Source: Emcibacteraceae bacterium
Lineage (GTDB): Bacteria > Pseudomonadota > Alphaproteobacteria > Sphingomonadales > Emcibacteraceae
Assembly (NCBI GenBank): GCA_028281625.1
Contig: JANQJN010000058.1
Location: forward strand, 1-32,195
Reading direction: 5' to 3'
Length of the DNA: 32,195 nt
Shown piece by piece: positions 24,219 to 30,688 of this stretch. The notes under the pieces are model-generated. The model ran no database searches. It was not told the DNA's origin and saw only the letters and a list, made by a program, of their open reading frames with translations. The position numbers were made by a program, and so were the translations under genes. Numbering within the stretch: the first letter of the stretch is position 1; the number at the start of each line of letters is the position of its first letter.

Positions 24219-24836
24219 ATGACCTGGATCAAAACAGTTTCCTACGAAGAAGCAACCGGCAAGCTGAAGAAGCTTTATGACCGCGTCAAAGGGCCCGATG
24301 ATAATGTGGATAACATCATGATGGCCCATTCGCTTCGTCCCCATACCATGGAAGCGCATATGGCGATCTATAAGCGCGTACTGCACCACAACGCCAATGA
24401 AATCCCCAAAGCGTTCCTCGAATGCATTGGTGTATATGTTTCGATCCTTAATAGATGCACATACTGTGTTGATCATCATCATGCAGGCATGGCACGGCTT
24501 TTGAAAGCGGAAGGGTATGACGATGAGCGTGCCATTGAAATCCGCGCGGCGCTTGAAATCCACCGGCCGCAGGATACGTTTGACGACAAGCACGCGCTGA
24601 TGCTGAAATATGCCAGGTATCTCACTCAGAGCCCAGCAGAGCTAACCCATCATATGATCGAAAAAATGAATAATGCCGGCATTACCGACGGCGAAATCCT
24701 CGAGATCAATCAGGTGGTCAGCTATTTTAATTATGCTAACCGCACGGTGCTCGGCCTCGGGATTAATACCGACGGCGATATTATTGGCCTCTCGCCCAAT
24801 AACAATGATGACCCTGATGACTGGGGGCATAAATGA
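24219..24836 (+). CDS. AhpD-like / peroxidase-related carboxymuconolactone decarboxylase-family protein
   Basis: 205 residues from the Met at 24219 (GGGGAG at 24204-24209 before it). The motif E68-x11-C80-x2-C83-x3-H87, in ECIGVYVSILNRCTYCVDHH, is the AhpD-type active site, in which the two cysteines cycle between dithiol and disulfide and the Glu/His pair aids proton transfer. AhpD-like proteins reduce hydroperoxides or act as their electron donors. The length and the WIKTV start match the uncharacterised peroxidase-related branch. Cytoplasmic, no signal peptide. Only 4 bases separate it from the next gene, so the two form an operon. It is unrelated to the surrounding Sel1 genes in sequence. 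Confidence 0.82.
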   Translation: MTWIKTVSYEEATGKLKKLYDRVKGPDDNVDNIMMAHSLRPHTMEAHMAIYKRVLHHNANEIPKAFLECIGVYVSILNRCTYCVDHHHAGMARLLKAEGYDDERAIEIRAALEIHRPQDTFDDKHALMLKYARYLTQSPAELTHHMIEKMNNAGITDGEILEINQVVSYFNYANRTVLGLGINTDGDIIGLSPNNNDDPDDWGHK

Positions 24837-24840
24837 CGGC

Positions 24841-25344
24841 ATGACCACCCTTCGTGATTACAGCCGCGTGTTTAAGACCCTCGCCGAGCGGGAGGCGGAG
24901 CGGGACTATCTGATGATGAAGGTGGATCCGGACCCGGATCTTCCTGAAGGTCAGCGGCAAATTGCTTATCATACAAACCGGCTCCATCCCAATGTGCTTT
25001 TTCGCCAGCATGAGGAGCTAAAAGAAATGGTCGAAAGAATCCCGGATCCACAGATTGAAGCCAAGCTTTATCTTGATCTGGCCTACGCGTCATACTTAAG
25101 TGATGTGTTTTATGATGGCCGCGATCAGGACCAGCTTCAAAACGCTGAAAAGTTTTATAGACATGCGCTGGAGATTTTCGCTGGCGATCTGGGCCGAGCC
25201 CATTGCCATTTGGGGCTTTTGGAGGTTTACCTGCGCCAGAACAGGTCAGGTGACGCCAGAGAGGTGCAAAAGGCAGCAATGGCGCTTTATGAGTCGCTCA
25301 ATGCCGGTGATTTTCTTGACTATGCGCGGAGTGTACTTCCCTGA
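24841..25344 (+). CDS. Conserved-looking helical-repeat protein of unknown function
   Basis: 167 residues starting 4 bases after the AhpD-like stop. The frame is open upstream to 24673, but that part is the shadow of the AhpD-like gene. There is no signal peptide, so it is cytoplasmic, unlike the Sel1 proteins around it. The second half reads as TPR-like helices (IEAKLYLDLAYASYLSDVFY; LQNAEKFYRHALEIFAGDLG; AHCHLGLLEVYLRQN). The first half is charged (FKTLAEREAERDYLMMKVDP). Its tight pairing with an AhpD-like thiol protein suggests a shared role in peroxide handling, but this is inference only. Confidence 0.68.
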   Translation: MTTLRDYSRVFKTLAEREAERDYLMMKVDPDPDLPEGQRQIAYHTNRLHPNVLFRQHEELKEMVERIPDPQIEAKLYLDLAYASYLSDVFYDGRDQDQLQNAEKFYRHALEIFAGDLGRAHCHLGLLEVYLRQNRSGDAREVQKAAMALYESLNAGDFLDYARSVLP

Positions 25345-25419
25345 ACAGCCCAGTCATCCTCCGTTCATCTAATTTATGGCATAATTTGAAAGTAATAAGT
25401 ATTGTAAGTTTAGTTGAGC

Positions 25420-25473
25420 AGCCTTGAGCGCGTTTCATGGGGATGCGAGGCATCACCGGAAACAACTTAAAAA
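25420..25473. repeat. Dispersed repeat family B, copy 2
   Basis: AGCCTTGAGCGCGTTTCATG then GGGATGCGAGGCATCACCGG and AAACAACTTAAAAA. Diverged in the middle; forms a direct tandem with copy 3, separated by 4 bases. Confidence 0.72.
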
Positions 25474-25477
25474 AGGC

Positions 25478-25533
25478 AGCCTTGAGCGCGGTTCATGGGA
25501 CGAGCGAAGCGAGTATCGGAACCAATTTAAAAA
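25478..25533. repeat. Dispersed repeat family B, copy 3 (best-preserved)
   Basis: CCTTGAGCGCGGTTCATGGG, then ACGAGCGAAGCGAGTATCGG, then AACCAATTTAAAA. GGTTC and GAACC at its two sides can pair to enclose the middle. It ends 13 bases before the start of the Sel1 gene at 25546 and so may supply part of its leader. Confidence 0.78.
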
Positions 25534-25545
25534 GAGGTATTAGTT

Positions 25546-26481
25546 ATGAAAAAGCTGTTTATTATCTTATCCTTAGCGATCACGGCTCCGGCTCTTGCCG
25601 ATATTGAAACGGCCCATAAGGCCAATGACGAAGGCGACTATCGGCTTGCTTTTGGTGAGTATCTCAATGAAGCCAAGGCGGGTAACACTGAAGCCATGAT
25701 CATGGTCGGGCTTTATTATGCCGACGGACTTTATGTGGAAAGAAGCGATGAAAAAGCCAACGAATGGATGCTAAAAGCTGCAGAAGCTGGTGACGCGATC
25801 GCCCAGCGCAACATTGCCATTGGCTATAAATTCGGTATTGGGAACCTCACCCGCGATGAAGAAAAAGCGTTCGAATGGTTCCTTGCCGCGGCGGAGCAAA
25901 ATGAGCTGGACAGTCAGTTTGAACTGGCAAGCGCCTATCATTACGGCATTGGCACCACCACAAATCTTCCGGAAGCGCGCCTTTGGTATATGAAGGCCGC
26001 CGAAGCTGGTGATGGCCGCGCGCAATATAATCTCGCAAGCATGTATGCCAATGGCGACGGTGTGGAAAAAGATGAAACTGTTGCCAGCTTGTGGCTTGAG
26101 AGGGCCGCAGAGCAAAATAATCATGAAGCGCTTTTTACCAAGGCGCTGATGGCCCATAACGGCGAAGGCGGGACAAAGGATTTTAACGTTGCCGCTGATT
26201 ATTTTGAGCGCGCTTTCATCGCCGGCAAAGCGGAAGCCGCCGCCTATCTTGCGGAATACGCCTATGTTGGTAACGGCATGCCCAAGGACGAAGTGGGTGC
26301 ACTGATGTGGGTCAAGCTTGGCACTGATATCACCTCGACCATGCCAGGCGGAGAGTTAAGCCCGCAAACCATGGACCGGTTAGAACAAAACCGCGCCTTC
26401 CTTGAGGACGAACTCACCAACGGTCAGCAGCTTGATGCCCAGCGCCGATTTGATGCCTTCTTTGAGGAACATTTCCAGTAA
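25546..26481 (+). CDS. Secreted Sel1-repeat protein
   Basis: 311 residues, signal peptide KKLFIILSLAITAPALA, then the opening shared with the 10361, 11537 and 12664 genes (ADIETAHKANDEGDYRLAF, NEAKAGNTEAM). About five to six Sel1 units follow (MIMVGLYYADGLYVERSDEK; AQRNIAIGYKFGIGNL; AQYNLASMYANGDGVEKDE; AYLAEYAYVGNGMPKDEVGA), then a longer cap (ALMWVKLGTDITS; LTNGQQLDAQRRFDAFFEEH). It is separated from its relatives by 12 kb, yet its N-terminus is closest to the 10361 protein, which points to transposed duplication. SD AGAGG at 25532-25536. It converges with the minus-strand gene at 26484, two bases away. Confidence 0.87.
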   Translation: MKKLFIILSLAITAPALADIETAHKANDEGDYRLAFGEYLNEAKAGNTEAMIMVGLYYADGLYVERSDEKANEWMLKAAEAGDAIAQRNIAIGYKFGIGNLTRDEEKAFEWFLAAAEQNELDSQFELASAYHYGIGTTTNLPEARLWYMKAAEAGDGRAQYNLASMYANGDGVEKDETVASLWLERAAEQNNHEALFTKALMAHNGEGGTKDFNVAADYFERAFIAGKAEAAAYLAEYAYVGNGMPKDEVGALMWVKLGTDITSTMPGGELSPQTMDRLEQNRAFLEDELTNGQQLDAQRRFDAFFEEHFQ

Positions 26482-26483
26482 CG

Positions 26484-26747
26484 CTATTCTTCTTCCCTAT
26501 TGCGCCATTTACGCACAAAGGTCGACAGGTAAACACCCGCATAAAAACTGGTGCTGGCAAGAAACAAGCCCAGCGGCATAATCACGCCCATCACGTTGCT
26601 CGCAAGCAACATGATGATCAATGCGATGGTGGACACACTAAAGCAGATATAATAAACGCTTTGCTTTGGCTCCTTATCCCGCCAGAGAAAAAGAGCCACC
26701 CCAAAAGGCACCAGAAAAATAATAAAAACGAGGTAGAGCTCGTTCAA
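26484..26747 (-). CDS. Small inner-membrane protein, three predicted helices
   Basis: 87 residues with about three transmembrane segments (LYLVFIIFLVPFGVALFLW; YYICFSVSTIALIIMLLAS; GVIMPLGLFLASTSFYAGVY) and a short basic-acidic tail (FVRKWRNREEE). Family unknown. Its start overlaps the stop of the upstream gene at 26744 by 4 bases, so the two are translationally coupled and their products probably act together. Confidence 0.72.
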   Translation of the reverse strand: MNELYLVFIIFLVPFGVALFLWRDKEPKQSVYYICFSVSTIALIIMLLASNVMGVIMPLGLFLASTSFYAGVYLSTFVRKWRNREEE

Positions 26748-27283
26748 AGCAGGCCACGCTCCTGGAGGATTTTGCGAACCACATCATAATCGCTGTCTTC
26801 TTTGGTGATACGCACTTCGCCAAGCAGTTCCGGCTCCCGATCGATATCATCGGTAAGGATCAGTTCTTCACCGTCCTGGAAGCGGGATACATCCTCCCAC
26901 GCCACTTCAAACATTTTAAGTCGCCTGATTTCAGCGATAAATTCATCATTTACCACATGGCATTTGCCGTTAAACCACGCGCTGACAATAGGACCAACTT
27001 CACTGACGCGATCCGATTTCACTTTGCAATAGATAAAATGAACCAAAAAGCCCATGAAATAATAAAAGGCGAGGATCGCCGCACAGGTGCCAATGATCCG
27101 CGGCCAGTCGCTGAGCGTATAAAAATCCGGCATCCAGTAGCTCTGGGTATAAAAACCAAAGACGAAAAAGGTTGAAATCATCGGTACGATCGGCGTTTCA
27201 CGAAAGCGAAGCACCGGCGCCACGGTAATAAAGAGCAGCGCCCAAAACCAATAGATATTTTCCTGACTTCCAAACTCCGCCAT
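26744..27283 (-). CDS. Membrane protein with cytoplasmic C-terminal domain
   Basis: 179 residues: three hydrophobic segments in the first 100 residues (YWFWALLFITVAPVLRF; MISTFFVFGFYTQSYWM; IIGTCAAILAFYYFMGFLVHF), then a charged, probably cytoplasmic domain (EFIAEIRRLKMFEVAWEDVS; VRITKEDSDYDVVRKILQER). I do not recognise the family. It forms a two-gene unit with the small membrane protein at 26484. A partial family A repeat lies upstream, between it and the lumazine synthase gene. Confidence 0.7.
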   Translation of the reverse strand: MAEFGSQENIYWFWALLFITVAPVLRFRETPIVPMISTFFVFGFYTQSYWMPDFYTLSDWPRIIGTCAAILAFYYFMGFLVHFIYCKVKSDRVSEVGPIVSAWFNGKCHVVNDEFIAEIRRLKMFEVAWEDVSRFQDGEELILTDDIDREPELLGEVRITKEDSDYDVVRKILQERGLL

Positions 27284-27336
27284 GCGTCCCTCCCGCTTTT
27301 ATTATAGAAGGACGATACGATTTCGCGCGCACTTTA

Positions 27337-27354
27337 GCAAGTTCAGGATGACGA
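27337..27354. repeat. Partial family A repeat
   Basis: AGCAAGTTCAGGATGACG matches the right end of the family A element (compare GAGTTCAGAATGACG at 8522-8536). It is in the gap between the lumazine synthase and membrane-protein genes. Confidence 0.5.
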
Positions 27355-27374
27355 TGGATGTTTTACCCCCTCCC

Positions 27375-27857
27375 TTAACTCGCAAGGCTTTGGGGAACGT
27401 CCTCCACTGACCGGTGTGTCGATACGATGGAAAGGCAGGCCTCCGCCGCTTCCTCGCCTTTAATGACAAAATGGTTATAGAAAAAGTCGTGATGCTCTTT
27501 ACTGCCCTGGAAATGATGCGGTGTGAGCACGGCACTCAAGACCGGTACTTCGCATTCAAGGGCCACCTGCATCATGCCGGAAACGACGGCGTCAGCGACA
27601 AATTCATGACGGTAAATGCCGCCGTCCACCACGAAGGCAGCGGCCACAACCGCGTCATATTTACCGCTACCTGCGAGCCGCTTTGCCAGCAACGGGATTT
27701 CATAGGCACCAGGCACATCGAACACATCAATGTCACCGTGACCGTCAAACTTTTCATTAAATCCATCATAGCAGCGATCAACAATATCCTTGTGCCACTG
27801 TGCTTTGATGAATGCGATTTTAAGGGATGCTTTGTTCTTTACTGAAAACTGATCCAT
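27375..27857 (-). CDS. ribH2: 6,7-dimethyl-8-ribityllumazine synthase, type II (RibH2-like)
   Basis: 160 residues. Lumazine synthase condenses 5-amino-6-ribitylamino-uracil with 3,4-dihydroxybutanone phosphate, the last-but-one step of riboflavin synthesis. Seen here: the substrate-binding segment VFDVPGAYEIPLLAKRLA, AAFVVDGGIYRHEFVADAV and the conserved LTPHHFQGSKEHHDFFYNHF with its paired histidines. The WHKDIVD start and the HHF segment match the type II (decameric) enzymes I know from rhizobia and Brucella, not the icosahedral type. SD GAGGA lies before the ATG at 27857. The gene stands alone behind an FMN riboswitch, so it is flavin-repressed. Another RibH for the main pathway probably exists elsewhere. 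Confidence 0.92.
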   Translation of the reverse strand: MDQFSVKNKASLKIAFIKAQWHKDIVDRCYDGFNEKFDGHGDIDVFDVPGAYEIPLLAKRLAGSGKYDAVVAAAFVVDGGIYRHEFVADAVVSGMMQVALECEVPVLSAVLTPHHFQGSKEHHDFFYNHFVIKGEEAAEACLSIVSTHRSVEDVPQSLAS

Positions 27858-27874
27858 GGTTTTTCCTCATATTT

Positions 27875-27935
27875 TAAAAAACCAAGGCGCGCGAAACAAC
27901 AAATATGGCACCGCCCGCATGCACGGACCTTGCCT
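27875..27935 (-). terminator. Candidate expression platform of the FMN riboswitch
   Basis: On the minus strand, CAAGG (near 27932) can pair with CCTTG directly before GTTTTTTAAAA (27873-27883), giving a Rho-independent-type ending with a long irregular loop between riboswitch and gene. Termination control is therefore more likely than SD masking, but the stem is short. Confidence 0.4.
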
Positions 27936-27947
27936 TTCGTCATTTCA

Positions 27948-28085
27948 TTCTCTTTCATCCGGACTATGACCGTCGGCTTTGGAGTTTCACCAAAATCTGC
28001 TGACCTTCCTGCGAAGAGGAAGCGCTCGCGGGCTTACAAACACTGTTTGATCACCGCCGGTGGGGAATTCCGCCCCGCCCTGAGA
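27948..28085 (-). ncRNA. FMN riboswitch (RFN element) controlling ribH2
   Basis: Read on the minus strand, the element has the RFN landmarks in order: AGGGCGGGGCGGAATTCC, CCACCGGCGGTGATC, GCCCGCGAGCG, CAGCAGATTTTGGTGAAA, CTCCAAAGCCGACGGTCATA and GTCCGGATGAAAGAG. It binds FMN and shuts off the gene when flavin is plentiful. It ends about 90 bases before the ribH2 start. Confidence 0.95.
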
Positions 28086-28169
28086 ATTAATTCCCGGCTC
28101 CTGCACTTGCAAGAACCGCTCCGCAAACGCGAAGACCTATGAAATAACTGGTTCGTGGTCAGGAGTCGA

Positions 28170-28247
28170 GAAAAAAGGAGCAGAGAGCCGACATTAGTAA
28201 GGTCGGTGAGGAGGGAATTCCTTATAACGGGAGTGCCGGCCCTCTGC
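28170..28247 (-). terminator. Terminator-like structured element on the minus strand
   Basis: GCAGAG-A-GCCG (28180-28190) and CGGC-C-CTCTGC (28237-28247) form an 11-bp stem. The single non-Watson-Crick position is A-C on the plus RNA but a G-U wobble on the minus RNA, and the minus strand continues into CTCCTTTTTT (28170-28179), so minus is the likely strand. The 46-base loop also holds CCGAC/GTCGG, which competes with the outer stem. It may end a transcript that starts near the Fur-like box at 28364. Confidence 0.4.
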
Positions 28248-28363
28248 AGTTGTTTTAGACGATAAAAATGAAGCTCTTATGTTTGAAAAACAAGAAGATC
28301 AAACCAAAGTAAATGTATGACCATGTCGTTTTCAGTTTCCATCTTCCTGCTTTCTTACAGTAA

Positions 28364-28397
28364 TTGCGAATCATTCTTAACAAAAGTTATTAATAAC
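28364..28397. promoter_or_regulatory. Fur-like box and adjacent AT palindrome
   Basis: TTGCGAATCATTCTTAA (28364-28380) has a perfect GAAT-C-ATTC core and resembles the TTGCGAATnATTCGCAA Fur sites of many proteobacteria. GTTATTAATAAC (28386-28397) is a perfect 12-bp palindrome next to it. No coding gene starts just downstream on either strand. Confidence 0.4.
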
Positions 28398-28457
28398 GAT
28401 TCTTAAAAACTATGCAAGCGGAAAAATGAAAATTTACTGATTAAATGAAGTTTACTG

Positions 28458-28595
28458 ACCGCCATCCCCGACCCGAGGCAACGCTGAGGAACTTCCCAAG
28501 TAATATTTTTGGGATCCAGAAGTAAAACAAAGAGTGGCTTTGCCACACATTCTCTAATTGGACTGGATACCCACCTTCGCGGGTATGACGGATAG
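28458..28595. repeat. Composite intergenic repeat (REP-like, different from families A and B)
   Basis: From GCCATCCCCGACCCGAGG through the hairpin GTGGC-TTT-GCCAC (28531-28543) to TACCCACCTTCGCGGGTA (28568-28585) and TGACGG. The last part is the familiar bacterial intergenic 'ccttcgcggg...tgacg' palindrome. No gene is seen between 28398 and 28608; this repeat fills most of that gap. Confidence 0.55.
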
Positions 28596-28608
28596 AGGCG
28601 GTAGTCAA

Positions 28609-29175
28609 TCACCCTACCCCCGCCCTTGGTTTAAACATTTCCACATAAAGCTTAAGGCCCGCGACGAGATACCCCCGTGCCCTGCCGCGGCGAAAGCCAT
28701 AATATGCATCTGTGTCCCTGAGCGTTACGGGTTCCGTGAGCAAATGAAGGATCGGACCGGTTTTGATCAGGCGCATAGTGCATTCATCAAACCAGCGGGT
28801 ATATTGATCCTGAATCCGGCGTTTGAGCGCACTTTCGCTTTCGGTGGGCCGTTCGCCAATTTTGTCGATATATTCGCTAAAATCCATCACCCGCAGGCTC
28901 ACATCCGATGTGATCAGGCTAAAGGCGTAGCGGATATGTTCCGCGGCATAAAGTTCATGAATGCCAATGTCACCCTTCCGATAAATACAGATAAGAGGAT
29001 CACGCTTGAGCTTTCGTTTTGTCTGTTCAGTGCCCTTGTTGATTTCTGCACGGATTTGATCGATCTGTTCCTTTCGAATACCTGGGAATTTAAGGGAAAT
29101 ACGCCCATTATTGGCGCCATTTTCCAGCATGGTTGCTATCATCTGTCTTGTTTCCTGATTTAAATTTAGTTTCAT
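28609..29175 (-). CDS. Protein of unknown function in the phage-type module
   Basis: 188 residues, no signal peptide, very basic and acidic. The N-terminal 50 residues look like a small helix-turn-helix (ATMLENGANNGRISLKF then PGIRKEQIDQIRAEI). The rest is a mixed alpha/beta domain (DPLICIYRKGDIGIHELYAA; SLITSDVSLRVMDFSEYI; DAYYGFRRGRARGYLVAG). I cannot assign it. The position downstream of the DUF1376-type gene and divergent repressor suggests a phage early gene, perhaps regulatory or DNA-binding. A family B repeat separates it from the gene at 29317. Confidence 0.68.
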   Translation of the reverse strand: MKLNLNQETRQMIATMLENGANNGRISLKFPGIRKEQIDQIRAEINKGTEQTKRKLKRDPLICIYRKGDIGIHELYAAEHIRYAFSLITSDVSLRVMDFSEYIDKIGERPTESESALKRRIQDQYTRWFDECTMRLIKTGPILHLLTEPVTLRDTDAYYGFRRGRARGYLVAGLKLYVEMFKPRAGVG

Positions 29176-29237
29176 GGAGTTAGTGATCTTTCTTAATGTT
29201 TCGATTTAATTTTTGATGGGACGAACTACCGCTCATT

Positions 29238-29289
29238 TTGAACTGCTTCCGGTACGCTTCGCGTCCCATGAAGCGGGCTCAAGGCTGCC
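29238..29289. repeat. Dispersed repeat family B, copy 6 (inverted)
   Basis: TGAACTGCTTCCGGTACGCT, TCGCGTCCCATGAAGCGGGC and TCAAGGCTGCC: the reverse complement of the family B unit. It lies between two genes of the phage-type module. Confidence 0.72.
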
Positions 29290-29316
29290 AGCTACTTGGG
29301 CTCCCCTCCCAAATCT

Positions 29317-29832
29317 TTACCTACGCTCGCGCACTTCCCCCCTCTTTAATATTTCCTGCAGTTTTGAAACCCGCTGTTTCAGTTTCCAATGGATGGGATG
29401 GATGTATTTCAGCAGTACCTTCATGGTCGGGAAGAATTTATCGTCTTCCTGCTCGATGAGCTTTCTGATCCCCTCATCAATGGCGTGGTAGCTATATTCC
29501 CGGCGCTCAAGGTGCTCGCAGATATCCTCGAGAAACACGGCGGTGGCCGCGGCGTCCATATTCTGGGTCGGTTTTTGCAGTTTTAGGCGCGTGAGGCGCG
29601 TCAACGTATGCTCAAAAGGGCTCACGTCCAATGCGGCCTCGCCCTGCAGCAGCACTGCAGCCCAGAATGGCTCATCCACAGGTCTGATCACACTTAGCCG
29701 GCCGTTATCGTATTTTTCGCCTGCGATTTCGTCGTCGATCAAGCGCCAGGCGCGCCCCGTCAGTTGTGGAACATCCGCTATTCCCGCTTCGTCCCGGTTT
29801 ATGGGAAACTCCCGCCATTTGCCGTTCGACAT
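29317..29832 (-). CDS. Phage-module protein overlapping the DUF1376-type gene out of frame
   Basis: 171 residues from the Met at 29832; the longer open frame to 30060 is a shadow of the DUF1376-type gene. The start overlaps the last 128 bases of that ORF in another frame. The product (SNGKWREFPINRDEAGIADV; GRAWRLIDDEIAG; EPFWAAVLLQGEAALD; HAIDEGIRKLIEQEDDKFF) is soluble and ends in a basic coiled segment (WKLKQRVSKLQEILKR). It has balanced composition and reads as real coding sequence throughout, unlike the tail of the overlapping ORF (RLALDRRRNRRRKIR). Either the upstream ORF has lost its normal stop, or the two were joined by a frameshift. Function unknown. Confidence 0.6.
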   Translation of the reverse strand: MSNGKWREFPINRDEAGIADVPQLTGRAWRLIDDEIAGEKYDNGRLSVIRPVDEPFWAAVLLQGEAALDVSPFEHTLTRLTRLKLQKPTQNMDAAATAVFLEDICEHLERREYSYHAIDEGIRKLIEQEDDKFFPTMKVLLKYIHPIHWKLKQRVSKLQEILKRGEVRERR

Positions 29833-30442
29833 CCTTACGCACCCGTGTTTTCCAGGTTCGAAGCCACCCTTCTCTGCCGGCTTTACGGCCATTTTCACCA
29901 TGCCACCAGCCGGCCCAGTCTTCGAAACGGCGTTGGATCTGCTCAAGTCCATGGTCTTCAGCAATACGCCGATACTCTTCGGGGATGTCGCCATCGGGAT
30001 CGAGGACTTCATCGATTGTGCACTTTTGTCTTGAGTTTTTAGTTCCATGTTCACTTTCACCTTTCACTTTCACTTTCTGCAATGCGATCGCATTGCCAGA
30101 TTCCTTACTTTTCAACGACTTAGCCCATCTTTTGTCGGAGTTTAGTTTGTTTATAGATGATAAAGAGTTGATCTTTTCTATCTCTAAAGCTGCTCTTTTG
30201 TTGAAGAAGAGACCATCTATGATCGAAATCACACCATATTCGATCAGCTTCTTTTTAAGCCGACGATGCAGCCGTTTGTTTACTGGCATCGCCTTACTGA
30301 TAAAATCATCGTCATCGGGAAGATAACCATCATAAAGATAGATCAGATTAATCAGTTCATCGAAATAGCCCTTCTCTTCAAAGCTCAGCTGTATGGTTGC
30401 ATCGCGCCAGTCCCGCACATTGCGCATATATATGTCCGCCAT
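29705..30442 (-). CDS. DUF1376-type phage replication-like protein
   Basis: 245 residues. The first 60 (IYMRNVRDWRDATIQLSFEE then GYFDELINLIYLYDGYLPDD) match my memory of DUF1376 proteins, which lie in prophage replication regions. A linker with a KxKxKGESE stretch leads to a second piece (EEYRRIAEDHGLEQIQRRFE then WAGWWHGENG and WLRTWKTRVRKDVERQM), similar to the C-terminal helix region of DnaT-like or primosome-type proteins. The last 45 residues after RQM look like an out-of-frame extension (see the gene at 29317). It lies 9 bases after the 49-aa gene at 30452 in the leftward early operon. The name is from motif memory; a profile search is needed. Confidence 0.72.
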   Translation of the reverse strand: MADIYMRNVRDWRDATIQLSFEEKGYFDELINLIYLYDGYLPDDDDFISKAMPVNKRLHRRLKKKLIEYGVISIIDGLFFNKRAALEIEKINSLSSINKLNSDKRWAKSLKSKESGNAIALQKVKVKGESEHGTKNSRQKCTIDEVLDPDGDIPEEYRRIAEDHGLEQIQRRFEDWAGWWHGENGRKAGREGWLRTWKTRVRKDVERQMAGVSHKPGRSGNSGCSTTDGARLALDRRRNRRRKIR

Positions 30443-30451
30443 AGGTCCCCC

Positions 30452-30601
30452 TTAAACACTCTCAGCCAGATATGTCACTAGTAGCGCAAGGCTAAAAAAG
30501 CTAACAAAGATCAGCACCGCCTGCCCTGCGGTCGGTGTGATGTTTATTTCGGGGATGTCGTCTTTGATTTTTTCAATTTCTTCAAGTCTCTTGTTGCCCA
30601 T
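30452..30601 (-). CDS. 49-aa single-helix membrane peptide, first gene of the early operon
   Basis: An ORF of 49 codons (MGNKRLEEIEKIKDDIPEIN, then ITPTAGQAVL, then IFVSFFSLALLVTYLAESV) with GGAG 6 bases before the ATG. The N-terminal 20 residues are charged and helical, and about residues 27-45 form one transmembrane helix near the C-terminus. The gene stops 9 bases before the DUF1376-type start. Small tail-anchored peptides in phage early operons are often superinfection or host-takeover factors, but nothing here proves that. Confidence 0.65.
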   Translation of the reverse strand: MGNKRLEEIEKIKDDIPEINITPTAGQAVLIFVSFFSLALLVTYLAESV

Positions 30602-30616
30602 GTACCACTCCATTTC

Positions 30617-30671
30617 TTAAATTGCTTCCGATACTCGCTTCACTCGTCCCATGAAGCGCGCTCAAGGCTGC
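30617..30671. repeat. Dispersed repeat family B, copy 7 (inverted)
   Basis: AAATTGCTTCCGATACTCGC, TTCACTCGTCCCATGAAGCG and CGCTCAAGGCTG: the reverse complement of the copy at 25478-25533 with few changes. It lies in the leader of the 49-aa gene. Confidence 0.75.
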
Positions 30672-30688
30672 TAAATGCCCAAATAAGT

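Noticed and set aside
24673..24840. N-terminal extension of the 24841 gene
   Set aside because: It lies wholly inside the AhpD-like gene in another frame; the Met at 24841 starts 4 bases after that gene's stop.
25420..25533. Possible CRISPR array
   Set aside because: Only two adjacent units with 4 bases between them; other copies are scattered and inverted, with no regular spacers or cas genes.
27930..28142. 70-codon plus-strand ORF upstream of ribH2
   Set aside because: The stretch is the FMN riboswitch on the other strand, whose conserved blocks explain it fully.
28403..28612. Short ORFs between the Fur-like box and the 28609 gene
   Set aside because: They are made of intergenic palindromes and show no protein-like composition.
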